Shown: positions 27,807 to 37,370, counted from the stretch's first letter. The stretch: DNA of 64,000 nt from Rhodocyclaceae bacterium (GCA_016718525.1 JADKDD010000002.1:186001-250000); one strand, 5' to 3'. Translations and numbers: made by a program. The notes: generated from the letters alone by a model not told the origin.

Positions 27807-29359
27807 TGGCCGACAAACGCATTCTGGCCTTCAACGGCACGTCCATTACCGCACTGCGCTGGCAGAGCGGTTTGGTAACGACCGACCAGTTGTTTGGTGC
27901 TGATGCATTGGGGCAGGAGGCTTTCTCGGCCTACCTGGACTCCGCCAAGGATTCGCTGTTCTATGTACTGGCCGATGTCAGCGAAGAAGGGTTTCAACTC
28001 GAGACCATCCCGTACGTCCAAGGCAGTGACCGCGATGCATTAATCAAGCGGCGCCTCGGTCAATTTTTCTTTGGCACACCGTACTCTCTCGGACTGTCTC
28101 TAGGCCGGCAAAAGGACGGTCGGCGTGACGAGAGCGTTTTGTTTGCGGCGCTCACCCGTCCCGAATCACTAACGCCATGGTTGGAGTTGATACAGAAATC
28201 CGCGAGACCACTGGTGGGAATTTACTCCGTGCCTTTGGTCCTGGCAGAAAACGCCCAGCAGTTGGTCAGCGGCCACCAGCAGTTTTTACTGGTCACCATG
28301 GCGGCAAACGGGCTAAGGCACACTTTTTTTTCTGGGGGCAAGATTCAGTTTTCACGGTTGTCGCAACTGACCTCCCACAATCAGGAAGAATTTGCGCTGA
28401 CTTGTGTGCGCGAAGCGACACGGACTCATCAGTACTTGCTGGGTCAGCGCATGATTGCCCGCAATACTACGATGCAGACGTTTGTGCTTGCCCATCCCGA
28501 CAATCACATTGCATTACGGGCGGCAATTGCTGACACCGACAGAATAAGCTTTGAGCTACTCGACCTTGTCAGTCTTGCCAAAAAGGTCAAACTGAAGACG
28601 CCGACACCTGACAGTCACTGCGATGCATTGTTCGCACACCAACTGGTAACGCATACACCGAAAGCCCAATTCGCACCTGCCATTGACCGCAAGCAGTATC
28701 GCTTGACGCAAATTCGCTTTGGTTTGCGCGCTGCCGCGTTTGCCATTTTGTTTGGTTGTCTCTTGTTCGCTGCCAGAATTGGCATGCAATGGAAAGACCT
28801 TCAAGAAAATGCCGTGGTGACCAATTCCCAAGCTGCTGCAGATAACAAACGCCATGCCGCGTTGATTGATGAGCTACCTAAAATCAAGCTGACTCCAGAC
28901 AATTTGCGTGCGGTGATCGCCAGGTACCAGGAACTTACACAACGCTCTGGTGGTATGACACCCTTACTAGCGCACCTTAGTGCCGCGTTGGAAGCGATGC
29001 CGACCATCACCCTGCAGCGCCTTGAATGGAACATGGGCAAGGTGGCATCTACCCAGGCTCAGAGCAGTCCTGTTGGATCGCCAGCCGCCAAGGCACCGTT
29101 AGTTGCAACACAACCACAAGTCACGACGACTTTGTTGGTCGTTGCGCGACTGCCGATCAGCACCGCGCTGGATCAACGCTTGCAGCTTGAAACAGTCGAT
29201 GCATTGGTTGCCCGGTTGCGCACCGACTCGATCCAGGTCAGCATCGTGAAATCGCCTGTTGATATTGAATCAGGCAAGGCTTTAAAGCGCAATTCCGCCG
29301 AGACTGCACGGCCAACCGGTCCACCGGAATTTACAATTCAACTGACCACCTCGTTATAG
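27806..29359 (+). CDS. mshI: MshI-like pilus biogenesis protein (actin-like N-part, PilN-like C-part)
   Basis: A 517-residue protein. The first roughly 290 residues are soluble with a PilM/GspL-like pattern (MADKRILAFNGTSITALRW). One transmembrane helix follows at about residue 310 (AAAFAILFGCLLFAARIGM). A periplasmic region then contains coiled-coil and ferredoxin-like PilN-type sequence (AAADNKRHAALIDELPKIK, LSAALEAMPTITLQRLEWNMG). This fits MshI, which combines PilM- and PilN-like roles in the inner-membrane complex. Sequence divergence is high in this family, so the symbol rests on architecture and position. Confidence 0.7.
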   Translation: MADKRILAFNGTSITALRWQSGLVTTDQLFGADALGQEAFSAYLDSAKDSLFYVLADVSEEGFQLETIPYVQGSDRDALIKRRLGQFFFGTPYSLGLSLGRQKDGRRDESVLFAALTRPESLTPWLELIQKSARPLVGIYSVPLVLAENAQQLVSGHQQFLLVTMAANGLRHTFFSGGKIQFSRLSQLTSHNQEEFALTCVREATRTHQYLLGQRMIARNTTMQTFVLAHPDNHIALRAAIADTDRISFELLDLVSLAKKVKLKTPTPDSHCDALFAHQLVTHTPKAQFAPAIDRKQYRLTQIRFGLRAAAFAILFGCLLFAARIGMQWKDLQENAVVTNSQAAADNKRHAALIDELPKIKLTPDNLRAVIARYQELTQRSGGMTPLLAHLSAALEAMPTITLQRLEWNMGKVASTQAQSSPVGSPAAKAPLVATQPQVTTTLLVVARLPISTALDQRLQLETVDALVARLRTDSIQVSIVKSPVDIESGKALKRNSAETARPTGPPEFTIQLTTSL

Positions 29360-29481
29360 ATGATGTGCACACTAGCGACCCCTGACAGCAGCCAATATTG
29401 GTACCGCACAACGGTGTCGCCAAGGCATGCTGCTGTACCGGAATTGCGTTGGCAAACCACGCCAGACTTGGCCAGCTTGAG

Positions 29482-30093
29482 ATGAATTTCACTGCAGTAG
29501 ATCTTAAGTATTTACGCGTTTCGCTCATCGCGCTAGGACTGGCGTTGCTGATTGGTGGAGCCAGCGTATGGGCGGCCACCTACTTTCGCACCTTGGCGGA
29601 AAAAGAGAATAGAACTGCTATCGCCAAACGCGACGAGGCGAGAAGTAAACTCGCCCGAGTCAGTCAGGAACAACAGGAACTTACCGAAAAGATCCTGCTT
29701 TTTCAGGAATTGGTCAAGCGTGGTTACACCGCGCCGGAGGATCGTCTTGAGTGGATCGAAAAGCTGGATCGTCTGCAAAAAACGCGCAGGCTTTCCGACT
29801 TTCAGTATGAGTTTTCCGCTCAACAACCCGCCGACAAAGACTTGATACCGAGCGGCGCAAGCGCTGGTGGTTACGACTTCGTCAACAGTAAGCAGAGAAT
29901 GTCGATGAAGGTTCTTCACGAAGGCGATGTCTGGAATTTCATCAGTGATGTGCGGAAGCAAGCCGGAGCGCTGGTGATTATCGATAGTTGCATATTTGAG
30001 CGCTTGCCTCTTCCCGCCGTTGACCGCGGTACCGGTCCGTACCTGAGTGCGGACTGCGGGTTGAACTGGATAACCTTGAAAGAGCGGAAATGA
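29482..30093 (+). CDS. mshJ: MshJ-like pilus assembly protein (PilO/GspM-like)
   Basis: A 203-residue protein with a short cytoplasmic start (MNFTAVDLKYLRVS), one transmembrane helix (LIALGLALLIGGASVWAA) and a coiled coil (RTLAEKENRTAIAKRDEARS and onward). A small periplasmic domain ends with two Cys (SCIFE, SADCGLNW) that could form a disulfide. This is the PilO/GspM-type architecture. ATG 29482 is preferred over a frame start 84 bases upstream that would add a Cys-rich leader. It overlaps mshK by four bases (ATGA). Confidence 0.7.
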   Translation: MNFTAVDLKYLRVSLIALGLALLIGGASVWAATYFRTLAEKENRTAIAKRDEARSKLARVSQEQQELTEKILLFQELVKRGYTAPEDRLEWIEKLDRLQKTRRLSDFQYEFSAQQPADKDLIPSGASAGGYDFVNSKQRMSMKVLHEGDVWNFISDVRKQAGALVIIDSCIFERLPLPAVDRGTGPYLSADCGLNWITLKERK

Positions 30094-30620
30094 GCCGCCT
30101 CATTGCTGTCACCTTGCTTTTGCTATGCGTGATGTTCCGTGCTTCCAGCGCTGAGGCTCAGCCTATACCGGCGACCAAGCAACCGGATCAGGCAACAGCG
30201 CCCACACCGAAAAATGCTGCGTCGGCCACTGCAGAGGCGGAGGCAGCATCAATCCAGCGCTTGTTCTTTACTGCCGAAAAACGTGCGTCACTGGACCGTC
30301 AGCGCAATCAAAATTTGCAGCAAATTCGCTCCCTGCAGGGTGCAACTCTGAATTTCGACGGCATCGTGCAGCGCTCCAGTGGCAAATCCACAGTGTGGAT
30401 CAACGGCCAGCCGCAGCATGAAAATGAAGCGGCCAGCAACGGTGTTACTGTGTTTCTGTCGCCAAAAAAGCCAGGTAGTGCGCAAATCGCGCCGGGAGAC
30501 GAAGCACCGGTATCAATGAAGGTTGGAGAAACAATCAATCGCGCCACTGGTGAGCGCAATACTCGCCTCGGCGATGGTACGGTAACCACGCCCGCCACAC
30601 CAGCCAAAGCCGGGCACTGA
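30090..30620 (+). CDS. mshK: MshK-like periplasmic pilus assembly protein
   Basis: A 176-residue secreted protein with a signal peptide (MSRLIAVTLLLLCVMFRASSAEA) and a low-complexity Ala/Pro/Thr stretch. A small domain holds the conserved core TLNFDGIVQRSSGKSTVWINGQP, the pattern seen in MshK and PilP/GspC-like partners of secretins. It probably links the inner-membrane complex to MshL. Overlap with mshJ and the adjacent pilin gene supports one operon. Confidence 0.68.
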   Translation: MSRLIAVTLLLLCVMFRASSAEAQPIPATKQPDQATAPTPKNAASATAEAEAASIQRLFFTAEKRASLDRQRNQNLQQIRSLQGATLNFDGIVQRSSGKSTVWINGQPQHENEAASNGVTVFLSPKKPGSAQIAPGDEAPVSMKVGETINRATGERNTRLGDGTVTTPATPAKAGH

Positions 30621-30628
30621 GCACAACA

Positions 30629-33600
30629 ATGCCGCGTCGTCCGCTTCCGCAACGAAGTCGCCACCGCGGTTTCGCCCTGATGGCACTTCTGGTCCTGCTG
30701 ACACTCGGCGGCTTGTATTTTTTCGTGAATAACCTGACGCCAGCAGCGGTCGCCGAGCGCCGCCAGCAACAAACGAATGCCTCGATGAATCTCGCACGTG
30801 ATGCGCTCATGGGCTATGCCTTGAAGTACCGCGAAGATCAAGTGCGGGATGGTCAGCCCGCTGAGGTTTACGGATTTTTCCCGCTCCCCGATCTAGGTAC
30901 CACGCGCAATACGAATACTGGTTGCACGCTGGAAGGTTGTGATGCAGCGCGGTTTACAGGTATCACGTTTGATGCCACCACCGGCGTCGGTCCGACAATC
31001 GTCGGACGCTTCCCCTGGCGAATGTTGGGTACCGGCCCTCTGAAAGACGGCAATGGCGAATGTCTTTGGTACGCGGTCTCTGCGTCACATTCACGAATCC
31101 GCAAGACACCAACTGCACCATCGCCACCGGCGATGAACTGGGATACATTGAGCCATCTGGATATCGTCGTCGCCAATGGTCAAACCGAACTGGCCAGTGC
31201 CTTGGCAAACGCACACGAGCGCCCCGTCGTGATCATTTTTTCCCCGGGAAGCGCGCTGTCGAGCCAAAATCGCACCAGCCCTAATCCAGCCACCGACGAT
31301 GTGACCGAGTGTGGGGGCAACTATGATGTCAAGAACTACCTTGACCCTGCTGATGGAGTTTCGCTCGGTGCAGTGACCAATTTTTTTTCCGGCACGACAA
31401 ACTCAGCCACCGGAACCACGACCGCGCTGGATGCGGGACTAAAGCAGTTTTCAGCGCAAGGAAACATTCAGCGCGACGCGGCAAGCAAGCTATGGCCTCG
31501 TGAATGCGCATCCGGCAGTTGCAGCACGGTTGGCAACGACACTGGCTTGACGATTACCGGCGACAGTTTCTTTTCTACCTTGCGTAGCTCCTCGGTATTT
31601 CGCCTCGACATCAACTCCATGCTCGATCGCATTACATCCTGCCTGCGCGACAAGATCAACGGTGGAAGTACTCCGAGTCTGGTCGCACTGGCAGGAGTCA
31701 CGAGCCCGACCGACAAGAATATTGGACGCGTCCCGACCGACAGTTGTTACAACGATACTAACAACCCTCTAGGTTATTTCAGCAATTATCAAGATCAACT
31801 TTTCATGGCAACGCGTGTTGCCAGTGATTTCAAAGTACTCGTCGACGGAACAGAAAACACCTGCGCGGCAGTCCTGCTCTTTGCTAATCAACGCAGCAGT
31901 GCACAACGACGCACAACTACAGAAGTTAACGCCGTTCAAGAACTCAATTCACCGTTGAATTATCTCGAGGGCGACAATCTGACCTGTTTTACAACGGATA
32001 ACAGCGGATGCTTTACCGCAGGAGGGTCGCCACGATTTGCCGGCCCCAGTGTCTTTGCGCGCGTATCAGGCAGTCAAACTGTTAGTCAGGACATCGTTCG
32101 CTGTGTGCCCAACACGGCGAACATAACGCTGGTGGCACCAACAGTGGCCGCGTTTGGAGGCAACATCAAATTGGCAACCTACACGCCGGCGACCAGCAGT
32201 CTGACGTTGGGCAGTGCAAACGCGGGCAGTACCAATGCGAGTACAGGGAGCGTCCTCGCCGAATCGCTCTCCGCATGTGCGTGGACCCCGGAGACGCATG
32301 CGACAGGTTCGGGTCTGCGCAGCTATTTCCGATTCCGCATTCGTCGCGTTGGCGAAGGTTTCACTTTCGCCATGGTCGATGGTGACCGCAATACAAGCGC
32401 TGCCTGCGGCGCAGCGCGTCAGCATCTGGGTTATTCCGGCAATAACGGCACTGCCCCCTATATTCTGCCGCCGAAAATAGCGGTTGAATTTGACACGTCA
32501 AGAAACACTGGTTACACCATCCCCGTAACACCCGGCGTCAGCGGTAACACTCTCAACAATGGACGCAACGATCCCGATTTCACCCCGCCACAAGCCAACG
32601 ATGCGCACACGGCCATTGTTTATTGGGGAGCAAGTGTCGCAAATGCCACCGTGACCGATCCGCAACACGATGACAACGTCCATGGATTTCCGTCACCGGC
32701 GGAAACAGGCGCTCGACCGGCGCCAATCAATCCGACGGCAGTTACACTAGATCGCATTCAACTAACCGATGCATCGCAGCGCGAATTTCACGTACGCGTG
32801 GAACTGACGGCCAGTTATAACGCGCCGGCTGATCCGAAGGACGGTGCGACCACGGTCACCACCAAAATGTGGGCAGAGCCAGTTTCTGCAAAAAGCATCA
32901 GTGCAATCACCTTCACCGCCGGATCTCCACCGACGATGACAGTGACCGTCACCCCAATCAGCGGCAGTGGCCACGGCCTGGCGGTTAGCGATAGTGTCGT
33001 CATCCAGGACGTCGTTCCTGCCGCTTATAACGGAAGTTACACGGTCACCAGCGTCGTCGATAGCAACACATTCACTGTCGATCTCCCTGCAGGTACCGCC
33101 AATCCCGGCAGATACATCTCATCCATTTCGTGGGCCAGCACTTCGGGTGGTAGGGCAACCGTCACTTCGGCCACCCATGGTTTATCCAGCGGCAACAATG
33201 TCCTCATTACGGGCGCCGTCCCCTCTGAGTACAACGGCAATTGGACGATTACCAAAATTAACAACGATTCCTACCGTTTTGCCCGTCCAATCGCCGGAAA
33301 CTTCAATCCTGGAGCCATGGCGCCGGGAATCGCCGCGGTCAAGACATTGACGCCCAACGCAATTGCTCTTGCAAACACCACTCGCGCCATGAGTCAGCTT
33401 GCACCGAGCTTCAATCCTACTTTGACAGACACTGCAACAATTTACGACGAACAAAAGGCAGCATGCGCAGTGAGCATTCCATTTTGCCCCGTCGGGCAAT
33501 CTTGTGGCTCGGACAACATCTGCTACCAACCGGCGTTCCAAAAACTCCGCGTGGGGTTCACTGCCGGTGAACGTTCCAGTTCGAGCGGCACGTCGCGTAG

Positions 33601-33646
33601 CGAACTGGTTGAGATTACGAATCAAGCGACGACATGGCTACCTTAG
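30629..33646 (+). CDS. Large pilin-like protein with L-type-lectin-like region and beta repeats, putative pilus tip adhesin
   Basis: A 1005-residue protein. The N-terminus SRHRGFALMALLVLLTLGGLYFFV resembles a type IV prepilin but lacks Glu at position 5 after the Gly. It then has a pilin-like module (ALMGYALKYREDQ, FFPLPDL, FPWRMLGTGPL) resembling the next gene's. Residues about 565-700 look like a concanavalin/L-type lectin fold (RVGEGFTFAMVDGD, HLGYSG, IAVEFDTS, HTAIVYWG). Two tandem beta repeats follow at about 753-826 and 828-895 (GHGL...YNGSYTVT and HGLSS...YNGNWTI). A Cys-rich stretch (CAVSIPFCPVGQSCGSDNIC) lies near the C-terminus. I infer an MshQ-like tip adhesin. Coding starts nine bases after mshK. 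Confidence 0.75.
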   Translation: MPRRPLPQRSRHRGFALMALLVLLTLGGLYFFVNNLTPAAVAERRQQQTNASMNLARDALMGYALKYREDQVRDGQPAEVYGFFPLPDLGTTRNTNTGCTLEGCDAARFTGITFDATTGVGPTIVGRFPWRMLGTGPLKDGNGECLWYAVSASHSRIRKTPTAPSPPAMNWDTLSHLDIVVANGQTELASALANAHERPVVIIFSPGSALSSQNRTSPNPATDDVTECGGNYDVKNYLDPADGVSLGAVTNFFSGTTNSATGTTTALDAGLKQFSAQGNIQRDAASKLWPRECASGSCSTVGNDTGLTITGDSFFSTLRSSSVFRLDINSMLDRITSCLRDKINGGSTPSLVALAGVTSPTDKNIGRVPTDSCYNDTNNPLGYFSNYQDQLFMATRVASDFKVLVDGTENTCAAVLLFANQRSSAQRRTTTEVNAVQELNSPLNYLEGDNLTCFTTDNSGCFTAGGSPRFAGPSVFARVSGSQTVSQDIVRCVPNTANITLVAPTVAAFGGNIKLATYTPATSSLTLGSANAGSTNASTGSVLAESLSACAWTPETHATGSGLRSYFRFRIRRVGEGFTFAMVDGDRNTSAACGAARQHLGYSGNNGTAPYILPPKIAVEFDTSRNTGYTIPVTPGVSGNTLNNGRNDPDFTPPQANDAHTAIVYWGASVANATVTDPQHDDNVHGFPSPAETGARPAPINPTAVTLDRIQLTDASQREFHVRVELTASYNAPADPKDGATTVTTKMWAEPVSAKSISAITFTAGSPPTMTVTVTPISGSGHGLAVSDSVVIQDVVPAAYNGSYTVTSVVDSNTFTVDLPAGTANPGRYISSISWASTSGGRATVTSATHGLSSGNNVLITGAVPSEYNGNWTITKINNDSYRFARPIAGNFNPGAMAPGIAAVKTLTPNAIALANTTRAMSQLAPSFNPTLTDTATIYDEQKAACAVSIPFCPVGQSCGSDNICYQPAFQKLRVGFTAGERSSSSGTSRSELVEITNQATTWLP

Positions 33647-33655
33647 AAATCCTCA

Positions 33656-33687
33656 ACGACGGCGTGTCACCGGCACCAACCGATTGG
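33656..33687 (+). repeat. Diverged dispersed repeat copy between the pilus genes
   Basis: ACGACGGCGTGTCACCGGCA followed by CCAACCGATTGG matches the left arm and loop of the repeat family with a few changes. It begins ten bases after the adhesin stop codon, in the 190-base gap before the prepilin gene. No other feature is seen in that gap. Confidence 0.55.
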
Positions 33688-33836
33688 ATGATCAAAGATT
33701 CCTTCGCGGAGGCTGACCCTACTGATCCATGGATTTGTCATTGTGCAATGGCCGATTTCAAGCCTCCAGACTTGTGCCTGATAATGTCGCTGGCAATGTA
33801 ATCTTTACTCTGCTAACAAACGAGATCAACTCACTT

Positions 33837-34622
33837 ATGCGTCGACAGTTCAATCGGAAAACAGCAGACCAACAACGCGGGTATAGCTTGGTCGAGCTTG
33901 CCGTAGTGATGCTTATTGTGGCCTTGCTGATCGGCGGGCTGTTGCTGCCGCTTTCGGCTCAGCAAGAGGTGCGTAATCGCGCCGAAACTGAACGCACTTT
34001 GGCTGAAATTCAGGCGGCGCTGGTTGGTTACGCGATTGTGGCCGGACGCTTACCGCGACCCGCCACTTCTGCCACCAATGGTGCAGAGAGTGCTACACCG
34101 TGTACAACGGACGCGCTGTGCACCGGCTTTATTCCGTGGTCAACACTCGGCATTACCAAGACCGACGGATGGGGAAAACTCATCCGCTACAGCGTAACGC
34201 CGGCCTATGCCGGGGGCGCGACAGGCACCACCTTGATTTCTTTAACGTCGGTCGCCAACCGGACAGTAATAACGCGTGATTCGACTGGAGCGACAAGTTA
34301 TCTTGCTGGTAAAGGAAGTTGTCTGGCGGCTTCTCCATTTACCTGCACTGATGCGTGTACCACCGCCGATCAGTGCGCTGCTGCCGTTGTTTTTTCACAC
34401 GGTAAGGAGCGCTTCGGAACCATGGATGGCGGTACCGCCAATCCAGTGAGTTCAGCTACCAGCCTCGATGAAATTACGAACGACACAGGTCTCACACAAT
34501 TTTTTAGCCGCACATTGAATGACAATACCGGAACCTCTGGCGGTGAGTTTGACGACCTGATGACATGGATTCCAACCTACACGATCGTCAATCGATTGGT
34601 CGCCGCCGGTAAGTTGCCATAA
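33837..34622 (+). CDS. Type IV prepilin (MSHA/PulG-like)
   Basis: A 261-residue prepilin with a short basic leader and the cleavage motif QQRG|YSLVELAVVMLIVALLIGG, with Glu at position 5 of the mature protein. The body has AEIQAALVGYAIVAGRLPRP, FIPWSTLGITKTDGWG and LIRYSVTPAY, a module shared with the preceding 1005-residue protein, plus several Cys (GSCLAASPFTCTDACTTADQC). ATG 33837 gives a normal leader length; the frame is open back to 33729. It may be a minor or the major pilin of this locus. No further pilin genes follow. Confidence 0.82.
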   Translation: MRRQFNRKTADQQRGYSLVELAVVMLIVALLIGGLLLPLSAQQEVRNRAETERTLAEIQAALVGYAIVAGRLPRPATSATNGAESATPCTTDALCTGFIPWSTLGITKTDGWGKLIRYSVTPAYAGGATGTTLISLTSVANRTVITRDSTGATSYLAGKGSCLAASPFTCTDACTTADQCAAAVVFSHGKERFGTMDGGTANPVSSATSLDEITNDTGLTQFFSRTLNDNTGTSGGEFDDLMTWIPTYTIVNRLVAAGKLP

Positions 34623-34696
34623 GGCAAGTGTGACTGCAAGCCTCGCCTTTCCCTTGCGTGATCTTCAATACGATACTTATCGCCCGCCCTTAACCA

Positions 34697-35596
34697 CTAC
34701 CGACCTTGCGCACTTTGCAACATCAACTCGCGCGTCTGCGGGGTTTCCAGACTGATGTTGCCCAATATGCCGCTGCGGTAGTCGGTCAGAAAAATAATTG
34801 AAGCTTTGTCCATGTCGAGCATTTCATCGTCGTCTTGATTGGCTCGCCGCTGCCGGCCTTTAAGAATGCAGCCGCGCACCCGGGCGATTTGCTCTATTGC
34901 GCCAACCGCATCCATGGTGCTTTCGTCGCCACCATAGCGCGCGGCGATCAGACCAGGGTAACGAGTCAGCAAAATCCCGGCGAGGAATTTCGCGACGTCC
35001 AGTTCAATCACCGCATTGACCCCGATGGCGTGGCTGGCGGCGAGCATATAGCCATCACTGTCGTGAGCGATCTTCGGCCACATCAACCCGGGCGTGTCAG
35101 TCAAGGACATGGTCGATGATAGGGCCAGGCTTTGCTGACTTTTGGTCACCGCCGGTTCATCACCGACGGCGGCAACCCGACGTTTGAGGAGTGCATTCAT
35201 CAGGGTTGATTTGCCGACGTTGGGAATACCCATGATCATCATTCGCAGCGGCTTGAGCGCGCTGTTGCGATGCGGTGCCAGACTAAGCGCGTAGCCCGGA
35301 ATTTTTGCCACATCGCTGGCTTTCTTGCTCGATATCGCCACCGCTTTAACGCCGGGCTGGCGGTTGTAGTACTCAAGCCACGCCTGGGTTGCAGCGGGGT
35401 CCGCCGCATCTGATTTGTTGAGGACTTTCAGGCAGGGCCGTTGGCGCGCCAGACGCAGTTCGCGAATCATCGGGTTACTGCTGGCATCGGGCAGTCGCGC
35501 GTCAACGACCTCGATCACGATGTCTATGCGCGCCATCGTCTCGGCGGCTTTGCGCCGCGCCGAGGTCATGTGTCCGGGAAACCAGTTGATTGCCAT
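34697..35596 (-). CDS. Ribosome biogenesis GTPase YlqF/RbgA-like
   Basis: A 299-residue circularly permuted GTPase. The N-terminal WFPGHMTSARRK is diagnostic for YlqF/RbgA. The G motifs come in permuted order: G4 NKSD, then G1 GIPNVGKST and G3 DTPG. A C-terminal acidic and basic helical tail contacts the large ribosomal subunit in relatives. It acts in late 50S assembly. It lies in the same direction as the S4-domain gene, whose product also binds rRNA. Confidence 0.93.
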   Translation of the reverse strand: MAINWFPGHMTSARRKAAETMARIDIVIEVVDARLPDASSNPMIRELRLARQRPCLKVLNKSDAADPAATQAWLEYYNRQPGVKAVAISSKKASDVAKIPGYALSLAPHRNSALKPLRMMIMGIPNVGKSTLMNALLKRRVAAVGDEPAVTKSQQSLALSSTMSLTDTPGLMWPKIAHDSDGYMLAASHAIGVNAVIELDVAKFLAGILLTRYPGLIAARYGGDESTMDAVGAIEQIARVRGCILKGRQRRANQDDDEMLDMDKASIIFLTDYRSGILGNISLETPQTRELMLQSAQGR

Positions 35597-35623
35597 GTAT
35601 TTTTTTGTGATCGGTGAAGTTGG

Positions 35624-35845
35624 CTAAGGCGTGCCAACCACAGTAATTCGGGTACCGAGGCATTCGACGTACTGTCCGGCTCTGATTTTGGCTGTTTTCC
35701 GGCTCTCGGGCTGACCGTCCACCTTTACTTCGCCCACCTCAACCATATGTTTTCCGTGCCCGGCACTACCGGCAACACCGGCCAGCTTGAGCAAGTTGCA
35801 AAGCGCAATAAATTCGGTCTGCAAGGTGAATTCAACTTGCTTCAC
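35624..35845 (-). CDS. RNA-binding S4 domain protein (YbcJ-like)
   Basis: A 73-residue protein consisting of a single S4 domain: FIALCNLLKLAGVAGSAGHGKHMV then VEVGEVKVDGQPESRKTAKIRAGQ. This is the YbcJ-like family with a proposed role in ribosome assembly. It lies 27 bases upstream of the RbgA-like gene on the same strand, so a ribosome-maturation pair is likely. Confidence 0.88.
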   Translation of the reverse strand: MKQVEFTLQTEFIALCNLLKLAGVAGSAGHGKHMVEVGEVKVDGQPESRKTAKIRAGQYVECLGTRITVVGTP

Positions 35846-36085
35846 TGGGGTTCCTTTGAATTACGGGTGGGGGAAAGTGGCAATAATGCACACTTGACGA
35901 GGAAAAGACGGGTATTTCCGCCATTATCGTGGAATCTCACCGAATCCGGGCAAAGACGCCGCCAAAGCCACTGAGCAAAACCTTGGTACGCCCCAAAACT
36001 GGGCATATTCCCGACGAAAAGAGATGCAGGAACCCCTCGCTCTTTCGCGGAACCTTTGAGTGAATTGCTCGCTAGCATGCTTGTC

Positions 36086-36427
36086 ATGGCATCCCAAATC
36101 GAGCTCTACAAGCAAATGAGCCTGCTCTCGGCGCGCATGGTGCAAGCTGCGCGGGCGAGCGATTGGGATAGCCTGATCGATCTGGAGCGCAATGTTGCCG
36201 CACTTCGCGACGTGCTTCAAGACTCGGCCGAGTTGGACCCGACTGAAATTGAATCAGGTGAAAAGCGCCGCCTGGTTCAAACGATTTTGGAAAACGATGC
36301 CGAAGTCAGGCGCCACACCGAGCCATGGATGGAACAGGTGCGGGTATTCCTGGGTCAAGGACACAAACCTAAAAACATTGACCATCCATTCGGCGATCTC
36401 AGCATCATCAGCTCCGGCAGCCGGTGA
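36086..36427 (+). CDS. FliT-like flagellar chaperone
   Basis: A 113-residue, mainly helical protein: IELYKQMSLLSARMVQAARASDWDSLIDLERNVAALRD, then EKRRLVQTILENDAEVRRHTEPWMEQV. Small size, helical content and the WDSLIDLE segment match FliT, the chaperone of filament-cap protein FliD that also controls FlhDC in enterics. Starts at 36077 or 36056 are possible. It lies 1.1 kb from flhDC rather than after fliS and fliD. The call rests on pattern and context. Confidence 0.65.
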   Translation: MASQIELYKQMSLLSARMVQAARASDWDSLIDLERNVAALRDVLQDSAELDPTEIESGEKRRLVQTILENDAEVRRHTEPWMEQVRVFLGQGHKPKNIDHPFGDLSIISSGSR

Positions 36428-36470
36428 GACCTTGCGGCGGCGACGCTGGCATTAGCTGGCAAAATCAAAA

Positions 36471-37370
36471 TTACTGCGCTTCGCCACCCAGCGCTTCGGT
36501 CAAGTGCTCAAGCAAGTGCGCCAGTTCCCCCGACATCATCGCAAAGTCGGCCGCGAAGAGATCTTCGGCGTTTTCCGATTGCCGCTCGGCATCCTCTTTT
36601 ATCAAGTCAAGAAAAGCAAGTCGTTTGATCTGCAATTGTTCGGTCAGGACGAATGAGACACGGCCATTCCAGGTCAGTGCCAGCCTGGTGACTGTCTTGC
36701 CCGCGGCGATGTGGGCGCGAACGTCACTGCTGTCGAGGTTGTGGCGAACGTAACGAACGGCTGCCCGCTCTTCTGCGACGGCTTGCAGTTCGCAATCACG
36801 ATCAATAGTGAAGTTGCCAAAGCTGGCGCCAGCTGCAAGCCACTGTGTCATTGCAGTACCGGGCGCAAGCTGGGTCTTTAACAGCGTCAGCGGCAGACTC
36901 CCGAGCGAGAGTTTGAGCTGCTCAATGACCTCGTCAGCGCGTGCGCTGGACGCCGCATCCACCACCAACCAACTATTGACCGGGTCTATCCAGACATAAG
37001 TCAGCATGCGTTTGACCAACGCACGCGGCAACAACTCCAATTCAAGTTGGTCGCGAATTTCGCGCGACTGTTTACGCCCGACTTTGTAGCCCTGCGCAGC
37101 TTCCATCGCCAAAATTTTCTCTTGCGCGTACTGGACGACGATGGACGAAGGCAAGAGTTTTTGTTCAACACCCAAGGTGATCAGTTGCTGACGACCCACA
37201 CTGAAAACAAGTTCACCAGATTCGCCGCGCGGTGGAACCCAACCACGCGCGGTCCGGTCTGTCGCTCCACAAGCCTGAAAAACTCCTCGCTGAAGGTTCT
37301 GGTTTAACTGCTCTGTCGTAAAGTCCCAGCCGTCGGAGAGGCGAAATATCTGAAGATTGCGAAACCACAT
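36471..37370 (-). CDS. rdgC: Recombination-associated protein RdgC
   Basis: A 299-residue DNA-binding protein. The N-terminal MWFRNLQIFRL, ACGATDRTARGWVPPRG and the EKILAMEAAQGYKVGRKQSREI segment are typical of RdgC, a ring-forming nucleoid-associated protein that modulates RecA. The length is normal. It lies downstream of flhDC on the same strand but is separated by a hairpin that could stop transcription. Confidence 0.95.
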   Translation of the reverse strand: MWFRNLQIFRLSDGWDFTTEQLNQNLQRGVFQACGATDRTARGWVPPRGESGELVFSVGRQQLITLGVEQKLLPSSIVVQYAQEKILAMEAAQGYKVGRKQSREIRDQLELELLPRALVKRMLTYVWIDPVNSWLVVDAASSARADEVIEQLKLSLGSLPLTLLKTQLAPGTAMTQWLAAGASFGNFTIDRDCELQAVAEERAAVRYVRHNLDSSDVRAHIAAGKTVTRLALTWNGRVSFVLTEQLQIKRLAFLDLIKEDAERQSENAEDLFAADFAMMSGELAHLLEHLTEALGGEAQ

